This document shows positions 16,896 through 26,716 of a stretch of 64,000 nt of DNA, piece by piece. Source of the stretch: Granulicella pectinivorans (lineage in GTDB: Bacteria; Acidobacteriota; Terriglobia; Terriglobales; Acidobacteriaceae). Position numbers and translations under genes: made by a program. Location of the stretch: NCBI RefSeq assembly GCF_900114625.1, contig NZ_FOZL01000001.1, positions 1,736,001-1,800,000 on the forward strand, in the 5' to 3' direction. Under the pieces are notes generated by a model. The model was given only the letters and a program-made list of their open reading frames with translations, did no database searches and had not been told where the DNA came from. How positions within the stretch are numbered: the stretch's first letter is position 1; each line of letters opens with the position of its first letter.

Positions 16896-17666
16896 ATGAA
16901 GTCGTTCGCTCGGGCAGCGCTCGCTGCCGCAATCACCCTATTCAACCACGGAGGAAATCTCATGGCACAATCAACACCAGCCCCCATCAAGAACGTCGTT
17001 CTTATTCACGGAGCCTTTGCCGATGGCTCAAGTTGGTCCAAAGTGATCCCGCTTCTACAGGCCAAGGGATTGCATGTAGTCTCGGTGCAGATTCCATTGA
17101 CATCATTCGACGACGACGTGGCTGCCACGAAACGTGTCATTGAAGCTCAGGACGGGCCAGTCCTTCTGGTCGGACACTCATACGGCGGCGTAGTGATTAG
17201 CGAAGCCGGCAATGAGCCGAAGGTGGCCGGCCTCGTTTACGTCGCCGCATTCGCTCCCGATAGCGGCGAGAACATCGTCGAGATCAGCAAGTCATTCCCC
17301 AAGCCGCCGGGAATGGATACGCTGGCTCCCCAGGCCGATGGCTTCCTCCTTCTCACCCCACAGGGCGTCAAGGAAAACTTCGCTCAGGATCTCACCGAAT
17401 CCGAAAAGAACATTCTGGTTGCGGTACAGCCGTATACCGCCGGAGCGATCTTTGGAGCCAAGGTGACAAAGGCCGCGTGGCACGACAAGCCCACGTCATA
17501 CATCGTTTCCAGCAATGATCGCATGATCTCGCCCGAGCAAGAGAAGAGCATGGCCAAGCAGATGAATGCGGCGACGACCGTATTGCCGGCGAGCCATGTT
17601 GTGATGCTGTCGCACCCCAAAGAGGTCGCTGCGGTTATCGAGAAGGCCATCACGCTATCGAAGTGA
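16896..17666 (+). CDS. alpha/beta-hydrolase, probably exported
   Basis: 256 residues. Nucleophile S95 lies in VGHSYGG, after the oxyanion motif VLIHGAFADGSSW; a C-terminal His is in LPASHVVMLSHP. The fold resembles small esterases of the salicylate/methyl-jasmonate-esterase-like bacterial group. ATG 16896 has AGGAGGAATC upstream and gives a signal-like N-terminus (MKSFARAALAAAITLF). A second in-frame ATG at 16962 has its own GGAGGAAATCTC site and would give a cytoplasmic form starting at the catalytic domain. Which start is used, or both, cannot be decided here. No operon partner is evident; a small exported protein follows after 127 bases. Confidence 0.88.
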   Translation: MKSFARAALAAAITLFNHGGNLMAQSTPAPIKNVVLIHGAFADGSSWSKVIPLLQAKGLHVVSVQIPLTSFDDDVAATKRVIEAQDGPVLLVGHSYGGVVISEAGNEPKVAGLVYVAAFAPDSGENIVEISKSFPKPPGMDTLAPQADGFLLLTPQGVKENFAQDLTESEKNILVAVQPYTAGAIFGAKVTKAAWHDKPTSYIVSSNDRMISPEQEKSMAKQMNAATTVLPASHVVMLSHPKEVAAVIEKAITLSK

Positions 17667-17793
17667 GCTCGGCACCCTGTAGAAGTTGCAGATGATTCCC
17701 TTCGACCATGCCGACATCTTCGCAAACCGGAGATGTCGGCAACCGGCTCCGTCAATATTCCGTATTCAAACGATTCAATGCAAGGATAAACAG

Positions 17794-18162
17794 ATGAGAA
17801 AGAGCGCATCGTTTTCAGTGAAACTCGTTGTGGGTCTTGCATTCGCGGTGACTTGCATGATGACAGTTCCCACATGTCTAGCCCAGGACGTGGCTCACGC
17901 AGTGACCGGAATCGTCAAACACGTCGATCACGGATCCAGGAAGGTAGTCGTCAAAGTGAAGGACCGCAGCGAGCAGACGATCAAGTACACGGACAAGACC
18001 ACCGTGGAAATTGGCAAGGTCTCTAAGAAGGGTGCCGTCGATTCATGGCTTGGCACGAAGGATGGGGCGAAGGTCACCGTGCGGTATACGGTGAAGGCCG
18101 GGAACAAGACCGCAATTGCCTTTAGAGACGCAACGGAGAAGACGGGCGACGCGCTGAAATAG
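17794..18162 (+). CDS. small exported protein of unknown function
   Basis: 122 residues. A signal peptide (VKLVVGLAFAVTCMMTVPTCLAQ) precedes about 90 residues rich in beta strands and Lys/Val (VTGIVKHVDHGSRKVVVKVKD..., KVTVRYTVKAGNKTA). The alternating pattern suggests a small OB- or beta-barrel-like fold. ATG 17794 has AAGGATAAACAG upstream. I do not recognise a family. Its neighbours (hydrolase, Dps) suggest, weakly, envelope or stress roles. Confidence 0.7.
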   Translation: MRKSASFSVKLVVGLAFAVTCMMTVPTCLAQDVAHAVTGIVKHVDHGSRKVVVKVKDRSEQTIKYTDKTTVEIGKVSKKGAVDSWLGTKDGAKVTVRYTVKAGNKTAIAFRDATEKTGDALK

Positions 18163-18288
18163 CGGGAAGCCGGATCAGTGGCGTGCCAACACCAGATGCG
18201 GTCCGCCAGCGTCGTGTGAAGTCCCCCATGCAACTTGCCGTTTCGAGAACGCCAGTAAATCTGGACCTTGATCTCTTGGAGTGAGTCT

Positions 18289-18807
18289 ATGAAGTCTGAT
18301 GCGAATGTTGTTGCGGTTAAGCGCGATACGCCTTTGTTGCAATCTGCAGAAACCCAGATCGGGGCCTCGGTGGCGGTGGCCTCGGCGCTCACCGTTCTTC
18401 TTGCCGATGTATTCGCTCTCTATATCAAGAACAAGAACTTTCATTGGCACATGTCAGGGCCTCATTTCAGAGACTTTCATCTCATGCTTGATGAACATGC
18501 GGATCAGCTGTTCTCTATGACCGATGAGATCGCCGAACGTGTGCGCAAGACGGGGGGGACAACAATTCGCTCCATCGGGCAAATCTCCCGGCTGCAGACT
18601 GTCGTTGATAACGAATCTGATCATGTAGCTCCAGCCGACATGTTGGCAGAGCTTCATGAAGATGAGAAGGCGCTTACGCTCAGGATGCTTTCAACGCACG
18701 AGCTCTGTGATCTTGCTGGGGACGTCGCAACTGCGAGCCTTCTTGAGAACTGGATTGACCAGGCGCAGCGCCGATCGTGGTTTCTGTTTGAGAGTACCCG
18801 CGCCTGA
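18289..18807 (+). CDS. dps: Dps-family ferritin-like DNA-binding/iron-storage protein
   Basis: 172 residues, a four-helix ferritin-like Dps. The ferroxidase signature is present: NFHWHMSGPHF and LDEHADQLFSMTDEIAERVR, which supply the inter-subunit His, Asp and Glu ligands. Dps dodecamers oxidise ferrous iron with peroxide, store it and protect DNA. ATG 18289 has GGAGTGAGTCT upstream; an earlier start seven codons upstream is possible. The N-terminal tail has Lys/Arg that could contact DNA. It lies in a run of plus-strand genes with 100-130-base gaps, so probably with its own promoter. Confidence 0.93.
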   Translation: MKSDANVVAVKRDTPLLQSAETQIGASVAVASALTVLLADVFALYIKNKNFHWHMSGPHFRDFHLMLDEHADQLFSMTDEIAERVRKTGGTTIRSIGQISRLQTVVDNESDHVAPADMLAELHEDEKALTLRMLSTHELCDLAGDVATASLLENWIDQAQRRSWFLFESTRA

Positions 18808-18906
18808 AGAATCATGAGATCCAGGCGTCATGTGAAACGTGGTCCGCAATGTGGCCTATTCGTCAGCGAATAGGTCTGCTCGTGATCCATGAAAAGAGAG
18901 GGGCCG

Positions 18907-19203
18907 ATGACTCTTGCGATTTTCAGCCACGCATTCGAAAGAATCGATCAAGCTGATGCGGGTTGTCAGCAGATAATCCGGGAAGCAGAGGCAGAACTCG
19001 GTGCCTTCCATCTCTCCGTTCGTCAGCTGTATGGCGAGGAGGTGGCGCGTCGTGCTTGTCATCTTTGGCTTGAAGAACTGACGTCGCTTGCTCCAGAAAC
19101 AACAATGTGCTGGCGATCTGTCACGATAGCTGCGGCCAGCCGGCTTGCCCAGTCTTTCGGGTTCGTCCGTTCCCTCGAGGATTCTGCGGAATCTTCAAGT
19201 TAA
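18907..19203 (+). CDS. small protein of unknown function
   Basis: 98 residues from ATG 18907, which has GAGAGGGG just upstream; a start six codons earlier lacks a good site. It is mostly helical and soluble, with one Trp-rich patch (CHLWLEELTS) and a Ser-rich tail. No domain is recognised. It follows dps by 99 bases on the same strand. Confidence 0.55.
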   Translation: MTLAIFSHAFERIDQADAGCQQIIREAEAELGAFHLSVRQLYGEEVARRACHLWLEELTSLAPETTMCWRSVTIAAASRLAQSFGFVRSLEDSAESSS

Positions 19204-19491
19204 GAGCGCCAATTGACGCGTAATAAGAATGGCCCGATCCTCTTAGCGATGCGCCAATTGCTCCTGTAACCGACGACAGCTCGTGAGCTGTCGCGGACAG
19301 AAGATCTTGACGAGGGTGTGCCTTATCAAAGTTACAATAATGTCCAGAATGAGCTAGCGAACGCTCCAGGCGCAGGTCTCGCTCTCTGCTCTCTAAATTC
19401 TGCGGAGGGTTGTCGGATGGCCGGTCCAAATTTACCGTCAACGATCGTCGGGAGGGGCAACCAAAGAGCTCGCTCGAATAACGAGGACGGC

Positions 19492-22400
19492 ATGAGCACA
19501 TCTGCAACGGCGGAACGAGTGAGCCGTGGGTGGACTTTGCTGGGTCTGGCGATGATCTGCTGGATCGCCGTACCTTCTTTTTATCCGCTGCTTGGCCAGA
19601 CTCCTCTAGCGGGGATGTACCACAGATCGTGGACCGTTCGGGATGGCGTCCCGAACGGTATCAACGGTGCGGTGCAAGGAAAAGATGGCTTCCTCTGGTT
19701 CACCACTGATGATGGTCTTTATCGATTTGACGGTGTAGCCTTTGAGCGATATCAACCGCCGGCTGGCCGCTCTTTGCTTGCTGACCGCATGTACTTAATT
19801 CTTGTTGCGCATGACGGTAGCCTTTGGATCACCTACGCAAGCGGCGGCGTGACCCGCATTGAGGGCGATCAGATAACGAATTTTACTGAAATGGATGGAC
19901 TTCATTCGGGCCAGCATCCAGAGATGGCGGAAGACAACGATGGGCGAATGTGGATTGTCGGAGCCGGAGGTCTACAGTACATCCAGGACAATCATGTAAT
20001 TTCCTTTGTCGACGGGAACGGCTTCGGTAAGCGAGCAGAAGGAAGCTTCACCGTCGACCGGGATGGCAATTTGTGGTTACCATCTCGTTCTGGCGAGGGG
20101 CTGAGAGTCCTTGGGCGCGGTGCTAAGGATTTTATAGCCGGCTTCAAGGGGATGAGCTTCGACGGATGTGATCTGGCAGCTGGCCCGGGCATATTGTGCT
20201 GGAGTGGCATGAAATCAATCATGAGTTTCAGCATGAGCCATTCAACAATTATCAGTCACACGCTGATGAAACCTAGCTCGCATCCATACGACGCGTACGG
20301 TACCAGAGACGGAGCGATCTGGGTGGGAACTGAAAAGGATGGTATACAGCGCTTCACGGGCTTTTCGCAACTTGCGTCCCCCCGCAGCGTGCCGAAAGTT
20401 GAGATGTTTGGACGGGGGGAGGGTCTTTCAGACCGATGGGCATATATCGTGCTCGAGGACAAGGAAGGGAGCGTGTGGGTTGTCACGAATCGAGGTCTCG
20501 ATCAGTTTCGCTCAGTTCCGTTTCAAGAGGTACCGATCAACTATCCGAAGATCACGCTCCCGGCAAGCCGCTCCCTTCCTCGACTTCTGATTGGTACTGA
20601 TCGCCTCGCGGAAGTGATCCAGGGTACCGTGACGTATCTTTCACAGAAGTTTAATTTATCCGATGCAAAGTGCGTTTACCAAGCCGACGACGGTACCGTT
20701 TGGGTTGGAGCAACTCGCGGATTATGGCACTTTCAGAACGGTCAGCTTCACGCTGTCCCGTTGCCCGGGTCGTTGAACGGGATTTCCCGCAACGTACAAA
20801 CGGTGATTGAGGATTCTTCACATGAGCTATGGGCCTCGATCGGAAGCAACGGTCTCTACCGGCTGGATAAGCATGGATGGAGCAGACGGGGAGGACTCGC
20901 CGGACTGCCCGACACCATGGCCCAAGTGGCCCTCCGTGACCTCCGAGGGGATTTGTGGTTCGGCTTCCGAAAGAACACTCTTGCCACGATCTCGTCTGGA
21001 CAAGTGACGCTGTTCGGTTCTTCCCACGGCTTGAACATTGGCGACGTGCGGGTGTTGGCGGAACGAAACGGTTCTCTCTGGCTGGGAGGGGATTATGGAA
21101 TAGAGGTCTTCAATCATGGGAAGTTCCGACCCTTCATGTTCAGTGATGAACAACGCATTCGAGGTGTCAGCGGTCTGGTCTTCTTATCGAATGGCGATCT
21201 CTGGATTAATTCTGGCAGCGGCGTCTTTCAGATAGCTCACGACGAAATCTCCGGCTGGGATCGTAATGCGGAATACCCGGTTAAGTGGAAGCTCTTTGAT
21301 TACTTGGACGGGCTAAACGGCATACCGGGAATGTTGTCAGGGAATCCCACTGCAGCGGTCGCGGCGGACGGGATGCTCTATTTGACGACCGGGTCTCCCC
21401 TCCAGCGAATCGATGCTCTTCATATCCCAAGTAATCACGTCGCGCCGCCGGTATGGATTACGACGATTCGAACCACGGAAGGAAGCAAGTCCATGGCCTC
21501 CAATGTTCGTTTGGGGCCGGCTACGAGGGGACTAGAGATAAGTTATACGGCCACGAGCCTGTTGATTCCCGAGAGAGTTCGGTTCCGATATCAATTGGTC
21601 GGCTATGACAAAGATTGGATCGATGCTGGTACGAGGCGTCAGGCGTTATATCCCAAAGTCCCGGCTGGAACATATACCTTTCGTGTCGTTGCCTGCAATA
21701 ATTCGGGACTCTGGAGTCCGTCTGGAGCTAGCGTCAACTTGACAGTGGAACCGACATGGCTCGAAACCATTTGGTTTAAGATCGCCGTAGCTGCGAGTCT
21801 CGGGGCTCTTTTGTATCTAGGATTCGTCCTTCGTATGCGAACGATGAAACGCAGCCTTACCGAACGCCTCACCGAACGCTTTTCGGAACGGGAACGGATC
21901 GCGCGCGATCTCCATGACACTCTCTTTCAGGGAGTCGAAGGGGGCCTACTGCACATCAATGCCGTTACATCACGGATACCCATGGAGCCAGCAGCAAAGG
22001 ACAAGCTGAATGGGGCTTTCGATGAGGTGAATCAAGTGATGGCCTCGGCAAGGAGTTTGATCTTTGACCAAAGCACGCCAGCTCGATCTCTAGATTTTGA
22101 AGAGACCATCGTTGCATATGGACAACAAGTCGGCCTCCTATCAGTTAGCCGCTTCAGTGTTGCGAACTTGGGGAAAAAGCGAGAGCTTCAACCCGCAGTG
22201 AGCGAGGAAGTGCTCAAGATCATCAAGGAGAGCCTGTCGAACGCGTTTCGGCATGCAAATGCGAAACAAATCGAGGTGCAGATTCTCTATTCGAGCAATG
22301 CACTCGAGATTTGTATATGTGACGACGGAGTTGGTATCGATCCGATCATTATGGAGGAGGGGGGCAAGCGGGGTCACTGGGGCTTGTCCAGTATGCGCCA

Positions 22401-22566
22401 GCGTGCAGTTAAAATTGGCGGCCAGGTCAAGGTATCAAGACGTCCTGTCGGAGGAACTGAGGTCCGCATCAAGATTCCTGCTTCCCGCGCATTCCGTTCC
22501 CGTACGGTTGAGTTTCTTGCAAAATTGCTGGTGCGAAATAGCAATACGACAGGCACGACGGCGTGA
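19492..22566 (+). CDS. two-component sensor histidine kinase with periplasmic beta-propeller (Reg_prop/Y_Y_Y)
   Basis: 1024 residues. After a signal/anchor segment come two seven-bladed Reg_prop propellers, with repeats like GKDGFLWFTTDDGLYRFDG, DGTVWVGATRGLWHF and GSLWLGGDYGIEVF (about 45-650). A Y_Y_Y domain (RFRYQLVGYDKDWIDAG...) follows, then a membrane helix at about 759-782. The cytoplasmic kinase has H808 in ERIARDLHDTLFQG (HisKA_3 class), N-box ESLSNAFRHANA, CDDGVGID, and RGHWGLSSMRQRA. Such kinases sense extracellular polymers or their breakdown products and usually pair with NarL-type regulators. No regulator is adjacent; the tandem regulators at 12.7-14.2 kb are possible partners. 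The start ATG 19492 is chosen for the GAGGACGGC site and the signal sequence. Confidence 0.92.
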   Translation: MSTSATAERVSRGWTLLGLAMICWIAVPSFYPLLGQTPLAGMYHRSWTVRDGVPNGINGAVQGKDGFLWFTTDDGLYRFDGVAFERYQPPAGRSLLADRMYLILVAHDGSLWITYASGGVTRIEGDQITNFTEMDGLHSGQHPEMAEDNDGRMWIVGAGGLQYIQDNHVISFVDGNGFGKRAEGSFTVDRDGNLWLPSRSGEGLRVLGRGAKDFIAGFKGMSFDGCDLAAGPGILCWSGMKSIMSFSMSHSTIISHTLMKPSSHPYDAYGTRDGAIWVGTEKDGIQRFTGFSQLASPRSVPKVEMFGRGEGLSDRWAYIVLEDKEGSVWVVTNRGLDQFRSVPFQEVPINYPKITLPASRSLPRLLIGTDRLAEVIQGTVTYLSQKFNLSDAKCVYQADDGTVWVGATRGLWHFQNGQLHAVPLPGSLNGISRNVQTVIEDSSHELWASIGSNGLYRLDKHGWSRRGGLAGLPDTMAQVALRDLRGDLWFGFRKNTLATISSGQVTLFGSSHGLNIGDVRVLAERNGSLWLGGDYGIEVFNHGKFRPFMFSDEQRIRGVSGLVFLSNGDLWINSGSGVFQIAHDEISGWDRNAEYPVKWKLFDYLDGLNGIPGMLSGNPTAAVAADGMLYLTTGSPLQRIDALHIPSNHVAPPVWITTIRTTEGSKSMASNVRLGPATRGLEISYTATSLLIPERVRFRYQLVGYDKDWIDAGTRRQALYPKVPAGTYTFRVVACNNSGLWSPSGASVNLTVEPTWLETIWFKIAVAASLGALLYLGFVLRMRTMKRSLTERLTERFSERERIARDLHDTLFQGVEGGLLHINAVTSRIPMEPAAKDKLNGAFDEVNQVMASARSLIFDQSTPARSLDFEETIVAYGQQVGLLSVSRFSVANLGKKRELQPAVSEEVLKIIKESLSNAFRHANAKQIEVQILYSSNALEICICDDGVGIDPIIMEEGGKRGHWGLSSMRQRAVKIGGQVKVSRRPVGGTEVRIKIPASRAFRSRTVEFLAKLLVRNSNTTGTTA

Positions 22567-23144
22567 ACAGTTACGTGGCGCCGTTGGAGTGAAAAGATTT
22601 TCATAATCAATCGGAGGTCTTTTCAGTACCCGATTTCCCTGCTTAGCGAGATTGCATCGGAGTCTTTTCGGACGCAATCAAGGCTCCGCTTCTGATGTGG
22701 TATCGAGCCAAGAATTTATGTCGTAAACGAGGCCGATTTCTATGAGACTGATGTTGCCTAATTATTTCGGGCGAACATCCGTTGTTATCCCCATGTTGTC
22801 GTATGCATCGAGTTGATTCGTAGCCAGTAGCTTCGAGACCGCGCTTCGATGTTGTTAATCGAACCCTTTGCCGCGTCCGTAATTCGGAAATTTCTGAGGC
22901 GTTAGGACTCCTTCCTCTCAATCCTCGAACGCAACTGGAAAGCATGATTTCTCTGGTACATTCGCGACGAGATAGGGAGTTTGTCATTTGCGCGAGGATT
23001 AGACGCATTCCGGGGCATTGCAGAGGCCCACGTGGCTCTGACAATCTTGGCATGGTGCGTGTGAGCTCGAGGTGCATTTGACCAAAAAGCGCCTTTTTGT
23101 GTAGAGAAGACGAGCTCACCTACGCCCTAGATTAGGCCTAAGAC
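22567..23144. other. intergenic before the cydB remnant
   Basis: 578 bases with no supported gene. The expected 5' half of cydB is not present in any frame I could read, so this is where the deletion or insertion that truncated cydB must lie. Confidence 0.45.
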
Positions 23145-23765
23145 GTGGGGCGTGGCGTTCCACTCGATGCAGACGGAAATTTTGCGATGGCTTTCTTCAC
23201 GAACTTCGGTGTGCGTGGCAATGTGGGGTTGCTCGACTGGTACACAGTATCTATAGCCGTGTTTGCGGTTGTCTTGTTGGCCGCTCACGGTGCAACCTAC
23301 CTTGAGTGGAAGACGGAAGGCCGGGTGCACGACCGCAGCGCCACCTATGCCAGGTATCTCTGGCTCAGTGTGATCCCTCTCTTTGTCGCAATCTCGCTGG
23401 AATCCTTCGCGGTACGTCCTGCCGTCCTGTACCGCGCCTTGGGAAATCCTGTGTGCTGGCTCGGACTCGTGGTTCTTCTCGGAGCCACCACCGCACGTAT
23501 TTTCGGTCTCTTTGCTCGCCATGAGCTGTGGGCGTTCCTGGGCTCGACAATCCTGATCATTGGCCTGCTTGCCATCGGCGGCGCGGCTATCTTCCCGGTA
23601 ATGCTCTATTCGACGCTAGCACCGCAATATTCTCTGGACGCCTACGCGGTCGCATCCAGTCCCACCGCTTTGCTTCTCGCATCGTTCTGGTGGCCGATTG
23701 GTTTCGCTCTGGCAACAACGTTCGACAGCTCTCTCATTAGAGCTCTCTATTTGCAAGTTCAGTAG
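23145..23765 (+). pseudogene. cydB: cytochrome bd oxidase subunit II (CydB), 5'-truncated
   Basis: The 206 readable residues correspond to the C-terminal part of CydB. GVPLDADGNF, then GLLDWYTVSIAVFAVVLLAAHGATYLEWKTEGRVHDRS, then several membrane helices and SFWWPIGFALA, match the family order. CydB is normally 340-380 residues, so about 130-150 N-terminal residues, including the quinol-oxidase helices 1-3, are missing. A stop codon (TAA 23139-23141) lies just upstream in frame, and homology begins right after it. No cydA precedes it. An open GTG at 23145 is not a real start. This is a fragment of a lost terminal oxidase operon. Confidence 0.85.
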
Positions 23766-23917
23766 AAGCCTTGATTGTCCCTCCTGACGCTGACCGATCA
23801 GAGCGGCCGTTTCTCGGAACTTTGGCAGGAACTTCGTCTCCGTTCAAGACCGCATCGTTCTGTAGAGTCACGGAGGCGACAGCGCGGTCGGGTAGCGATA
23901 TCCGAGGAAAGAGTTAA

Positions 23918-24085
23918 ATGAGCCTGTTGGAATTCTTGTCGCAAGCGTTTATCGACTTCTTCGGTATCACTCAGCCTGATGAGAAGGCCAAGAAACGGGC
24001 AACTCTTTTCATTTGTGCGCTTCTGAGCTTGCTCGTCCTCATCCCGGGACTCGTTCTTTGGATCATCTATACTCGCTCACATTAG
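23918..24085 (+). CDS. 55-residue single-pass membrane protein
   Basis: A short frame with start ATG 23918, preceded by GAGGAAAGAG, and stop TAG at 24085. It has a soluble amphipathic N-terminus (MSLLEFLSQAFIDFF), a charged hinge (PDEKAKKRA) and one hydrophobic helix (LFICALLSLLVLIPGLVLWIIY). This is a plausible small membrane protein. It follows the cydB remnant by 152 bases and might be tied to it, but it does not resemble the short oxidase subunit CydX as I know it. Function unknown. Confidence 0.5.
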   Translation: MSLLEFLSQAFIDFFGITQPDEKAKKRATLFICALLSLLVLIPGLVLWIIYTRSH

Positions 24086-24295
24086 CTCCTCTGGAGTTCA
24101 GGTCGCACCAGCGATCCGAAGTAGAGGGCGATTCGATCTATAGAAACCTATGCCAGAAGCATCTCTTGGTTTCCCTAATGCTTAACGGCCTCCCCGCCGT
24201 CGACGCTGTCCAGAGCTGCCAAGCTCAGCATCTCTCCTGAACAACTTGCCTGAAAGTTGTTTAGAATCTCCGCTGGCCAGAAGCCGACTCCTTGC

Positions 24296-26716
24296 TCAAA
24301 AGGTCCTTACTAAACCGAATCGTGCCTGGAATGGTTCGACGGGGTGGAACACGTCTGTGAATGCTGGAGTAGCGGCCGGGGTTATCTGAGAGGTATAGGC
24401 GTAGTCGATGTCGTGGTCACGGCGGTTCGGCAAATTTAGTAGCTCGACCGCCACGCGCCATCGATGGTTGAATCGGTAGCCGATCTCCCCATTGAGCAAC
24501 GCCGTTGCCTGTGAGCGGTACGCTCCGTCGGAGGTGAGATCGCGCGGACCGAAGTAACGCAGGCGCAAACTCGCCGTGAAGCCTTTGTAGTCGTGCAGCG
24601 TGACGCCCGAAGAAATCACTAAGCCAACCGCTTCAGGCACACGCTTACCGCCCAGGCTCTCCGGCGCTGCATCGTCTTCATCGATGGCTGTGAACAGTGA
24701 CCTAGAGTTCGCCAGATCGAAGTCAAAGGCCAGGTGCTTCAGAGGCGTGTAGTAGTTCGCCCACTCCACGCCATAGCGATTGCTCGGCTGCTTTGAGGCC
24801 ACCGTGTCTCCGGTATCGCCGGACTGCTGTAGTTCGGAAGTACTGTGGAAATACCAGACGGAGACGGTGCTTTGGAGATGTGGCAGGGCCGTCGTGCGAA
24901 CGCCGATCTCACCCCCCTTGGTGGGGATCAGTGCCGGAATCCTTGAGGCAGGCGTGTTGGGGTAAGGATTGTCCGCCGAGACCGGTTCGACCGTTTGCGT
25001 TGCTCCACGCCCGTCGTTGCTGTGAAAACTGAATCCGCTCTGCGCATAGAACTCGGTGTTCGCCCACGGACCGAAGATCAAACTCGCCTTCGGGCTGGGC
25101 AGCACCTTGATTGCAGTGCCGGAGTTTGCCGCCGTCACCAGGCTGGTCACGTCGAAGTGCTCTACGTCGCCGCGCATGGCGATGACAGAGCGGAACCGTT
25201 CCGCCCACTGGATTTTGTTCTCCACATAGAAACCAGGCTGCGTCTCCGTGAAACGATCCGCTTCCGTCGTCGCCGGAAGTGTGTTGCCGGTGGAGGAATC
25301 CGTCTTATCCACCCGAATGCGATCCTCCGATTGGAAAAGACCATTTTGAATCCAATCGTTGCGGACCTGTAGGCCGAAGGTGTTTTCAACCCTGCGACCA
25401 AACCATCGGCTGAAGATCCTGTGGTGTGCGTCCAGGCCGGCCACCCAGCGACGATCTTTCTGTTCGAACTGGTCGCCGCGATTGGGGTCGGTGAGGAAGT
25501 AGGTGAAATCAGAGAACAGATCGAGATCGTAGTAAAAGCCGTAAGCGGTGATCCTGGTGTCGGAGTGAGCGTTTTGCCGTTGCCATTCAGACTGCAGGCT
25601 GTATCGCTGGGAATGACCACCTTCAGTCGGATTCAGGGTGCCGAAGAATCCGACCAGCGGTACGGCACTTTCGGGAATCTGATCGCTTGAGTTCCATCGT
25701 CCGTGATAGCCACGTGCCGTGATGCTGAAGCCATTGGCATCGTCTCCTTGGCTGTAGGTGAGAAGCCCGTTGAACTTGGAGTAATTGTCAGGATGCGTCC
25801 ATGGACCATCATCGTGATACGCTTCTCCGCCGTACAGCAGATTGCCCAAACCTAGCTTTTGCGATGCTCCGAAAACGGCACGCCCATAGCCGTACATCCC
25901 GCCTTCCACCTGAACGAAGTTCTGGGGGAGCGTCTTGAAGAATTCCAGATGGGCCGAACCAGCCGAGCCATAGTTTCCGACATCGGCGTAATAGGGGCCC
26001 TTTTCGTAATTCACCCGCTGCACAAACTCCGGGATCACGGTATTCATGTCCGCATACCCTTCGCCGTGCGCGTGTGAGGGCAGGTTGAGCGGCATACCGT
26101 CGATGAAGATCGCGAAATCCGTGCCATGGTCGAGATTGAAGCCACGGAGAAAGTACTGGTTTGCCTTCCCGCCACCGGCGTGTTGCGTGATGATGACCCC
26201 GGGGACCGTCTCCAGAACCTCACCCGAACGAAGAATCGGACGATCCTGGATCTCCGATGCGCCCACCGTTCCTTGAGTCGCGGAATTTGCAATTCCGGTA
26301 AGGTCGTCGTCTCGGCCTTCCACCTCGATCATGGAGGTCACGGCGCTTACGGTCAGAACGATACGCAGCGACGTTTGCGGCTCGGTGAGGCCCAAAGTGA
26401 ACCTGATTTCTTGGGTCTCAAAATCCGTTTTAGAGGCCGCGAGGCGGTACGCCCCTGGCGGCAGTCCGGGCAGATCGAAGGCTCCGTTCCTGTCCGTCTG
26501 CGTTGTGCTCGTTACAGTCCCGTTTGCACTCTGAACCTGCACGGTAGCGCGGGCTACGAGTGCTCCGGTAGTGTCCATCACCGTTCCTGAGATATTCAAG
26601 GGGAGAGCCCTTCTTGTGACAGCGTCCGGCGTTGCTTTCTGGAGGGCGCTCGCCTGTCGGGGGTGGAGCGCGCAGAAAGGAACGATCACCAGCAGGGCTG
26701 CGGTGAGATACCTCAT
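24296..26716 (-). CDS. TonB-dependent outer-membrane receptor with N-terminal CarboxypepD_reg domain
   Basis: 806 residues. A signal peptide (LTAALLVIVPFCALHPRQASA) is followed by a carboxypeptidase-regulatory-like beta domain (ISGTVMDTTGALVARATVQVQ..., GAFDLPGLPPGAYRLAAS). The plug comes next (SGEVLETVPGVIITQHAGGGKANQYFLRGFNLDHGTDFAIFIDGMPLN), and a 22-strand-type barrel ends in ...QARFGLVRTF with a C-terminal Phe. It imports a bulky or chelated substrate using TonB energy. ATG 26716 has GGAAGG upstream; the frame is open to 26830. Convergent with the small membrane gene and divergent from two Cys/His-rich exported proteins, it may belong to a metal-uptake locus (inference). Confidence 0.92.
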   Translation of the reverse strand: MRYLTAALLVIVPFCALHPRQASALQKATPDAVTRRALPLNISGTVMDTTGALVARATVQVQSANGTVTSTTQTDRNGAFDLPGLPPGAYRLAASKTDFETQEIRFTLGLTEPQTSLRIVLTVSAVTSMIEVEGRDDDLTGIANSATQGTVGASEIQDRPILRSGEVLETVPGVIITQHAGGGKANQYFLRGFNLDHGTDFAIFIDGMPLNLPSHAHGEGYADMNTVIPEFVQRVNYEKGPYYADVGNYGSAGSAHLEFFKTLPQNFVQVEGGMYGYGRAVFGASQKLGLGNLLYGGEAYHDDGPWTHPDNYSKFNGLLTYSQGDDANGFSITARGYHGRWNSSDQIPESAVPLVGFFGTLNPTEGGHSQRYSLQSEWQRQNAHSDTRITAYGFYYDLDLFSDFTYFLTDPNRGDQFEQKDRRWVAGLDAHHRIFSRWFGRRVENTFGLQVRNDWIQNGLFQSEDRIRVDKTDSSTGNTLPATTEADRFTETQPGFYVENKIQWAERFRSVIAMRGDVEHFDVTSLVTAANSGTAIKVLPSPKASLIFGPWANTEFYAQSGFSFHSNDGRGATQTVEPVSADNPYPNTPASRIPALIPTKGGEIGVRTTALPHLQSTVSVWYFHSTSELQQSGDTGDTVASKQPSNRYGVEWANYYTPLKHLAFDFDLANSRSLFTAIDEDDAAPESLGGKRVPEAVGLVISSGVTLHDYKGFTASLRLRYFGPRDLTSDGAYRSQATALLNGEIGYRFNHRWRVAVELLNLPNRRDHDIDYAYTSQITPAATPAFTDVFHPVEPFQARFGLVRTF

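Noticed and set aside
22643..23119. Minus-strand open frame of 158 codons before cydB
   Set aside because: No ribosome-binding site, Arg/Ser-rich, no family resemblance.
24240..24261. Small hairpin AACAACTT/AAGTTGTT
   Set aside because: Eight AT-rich pairs and no clear tail; too weak to call a terminator.
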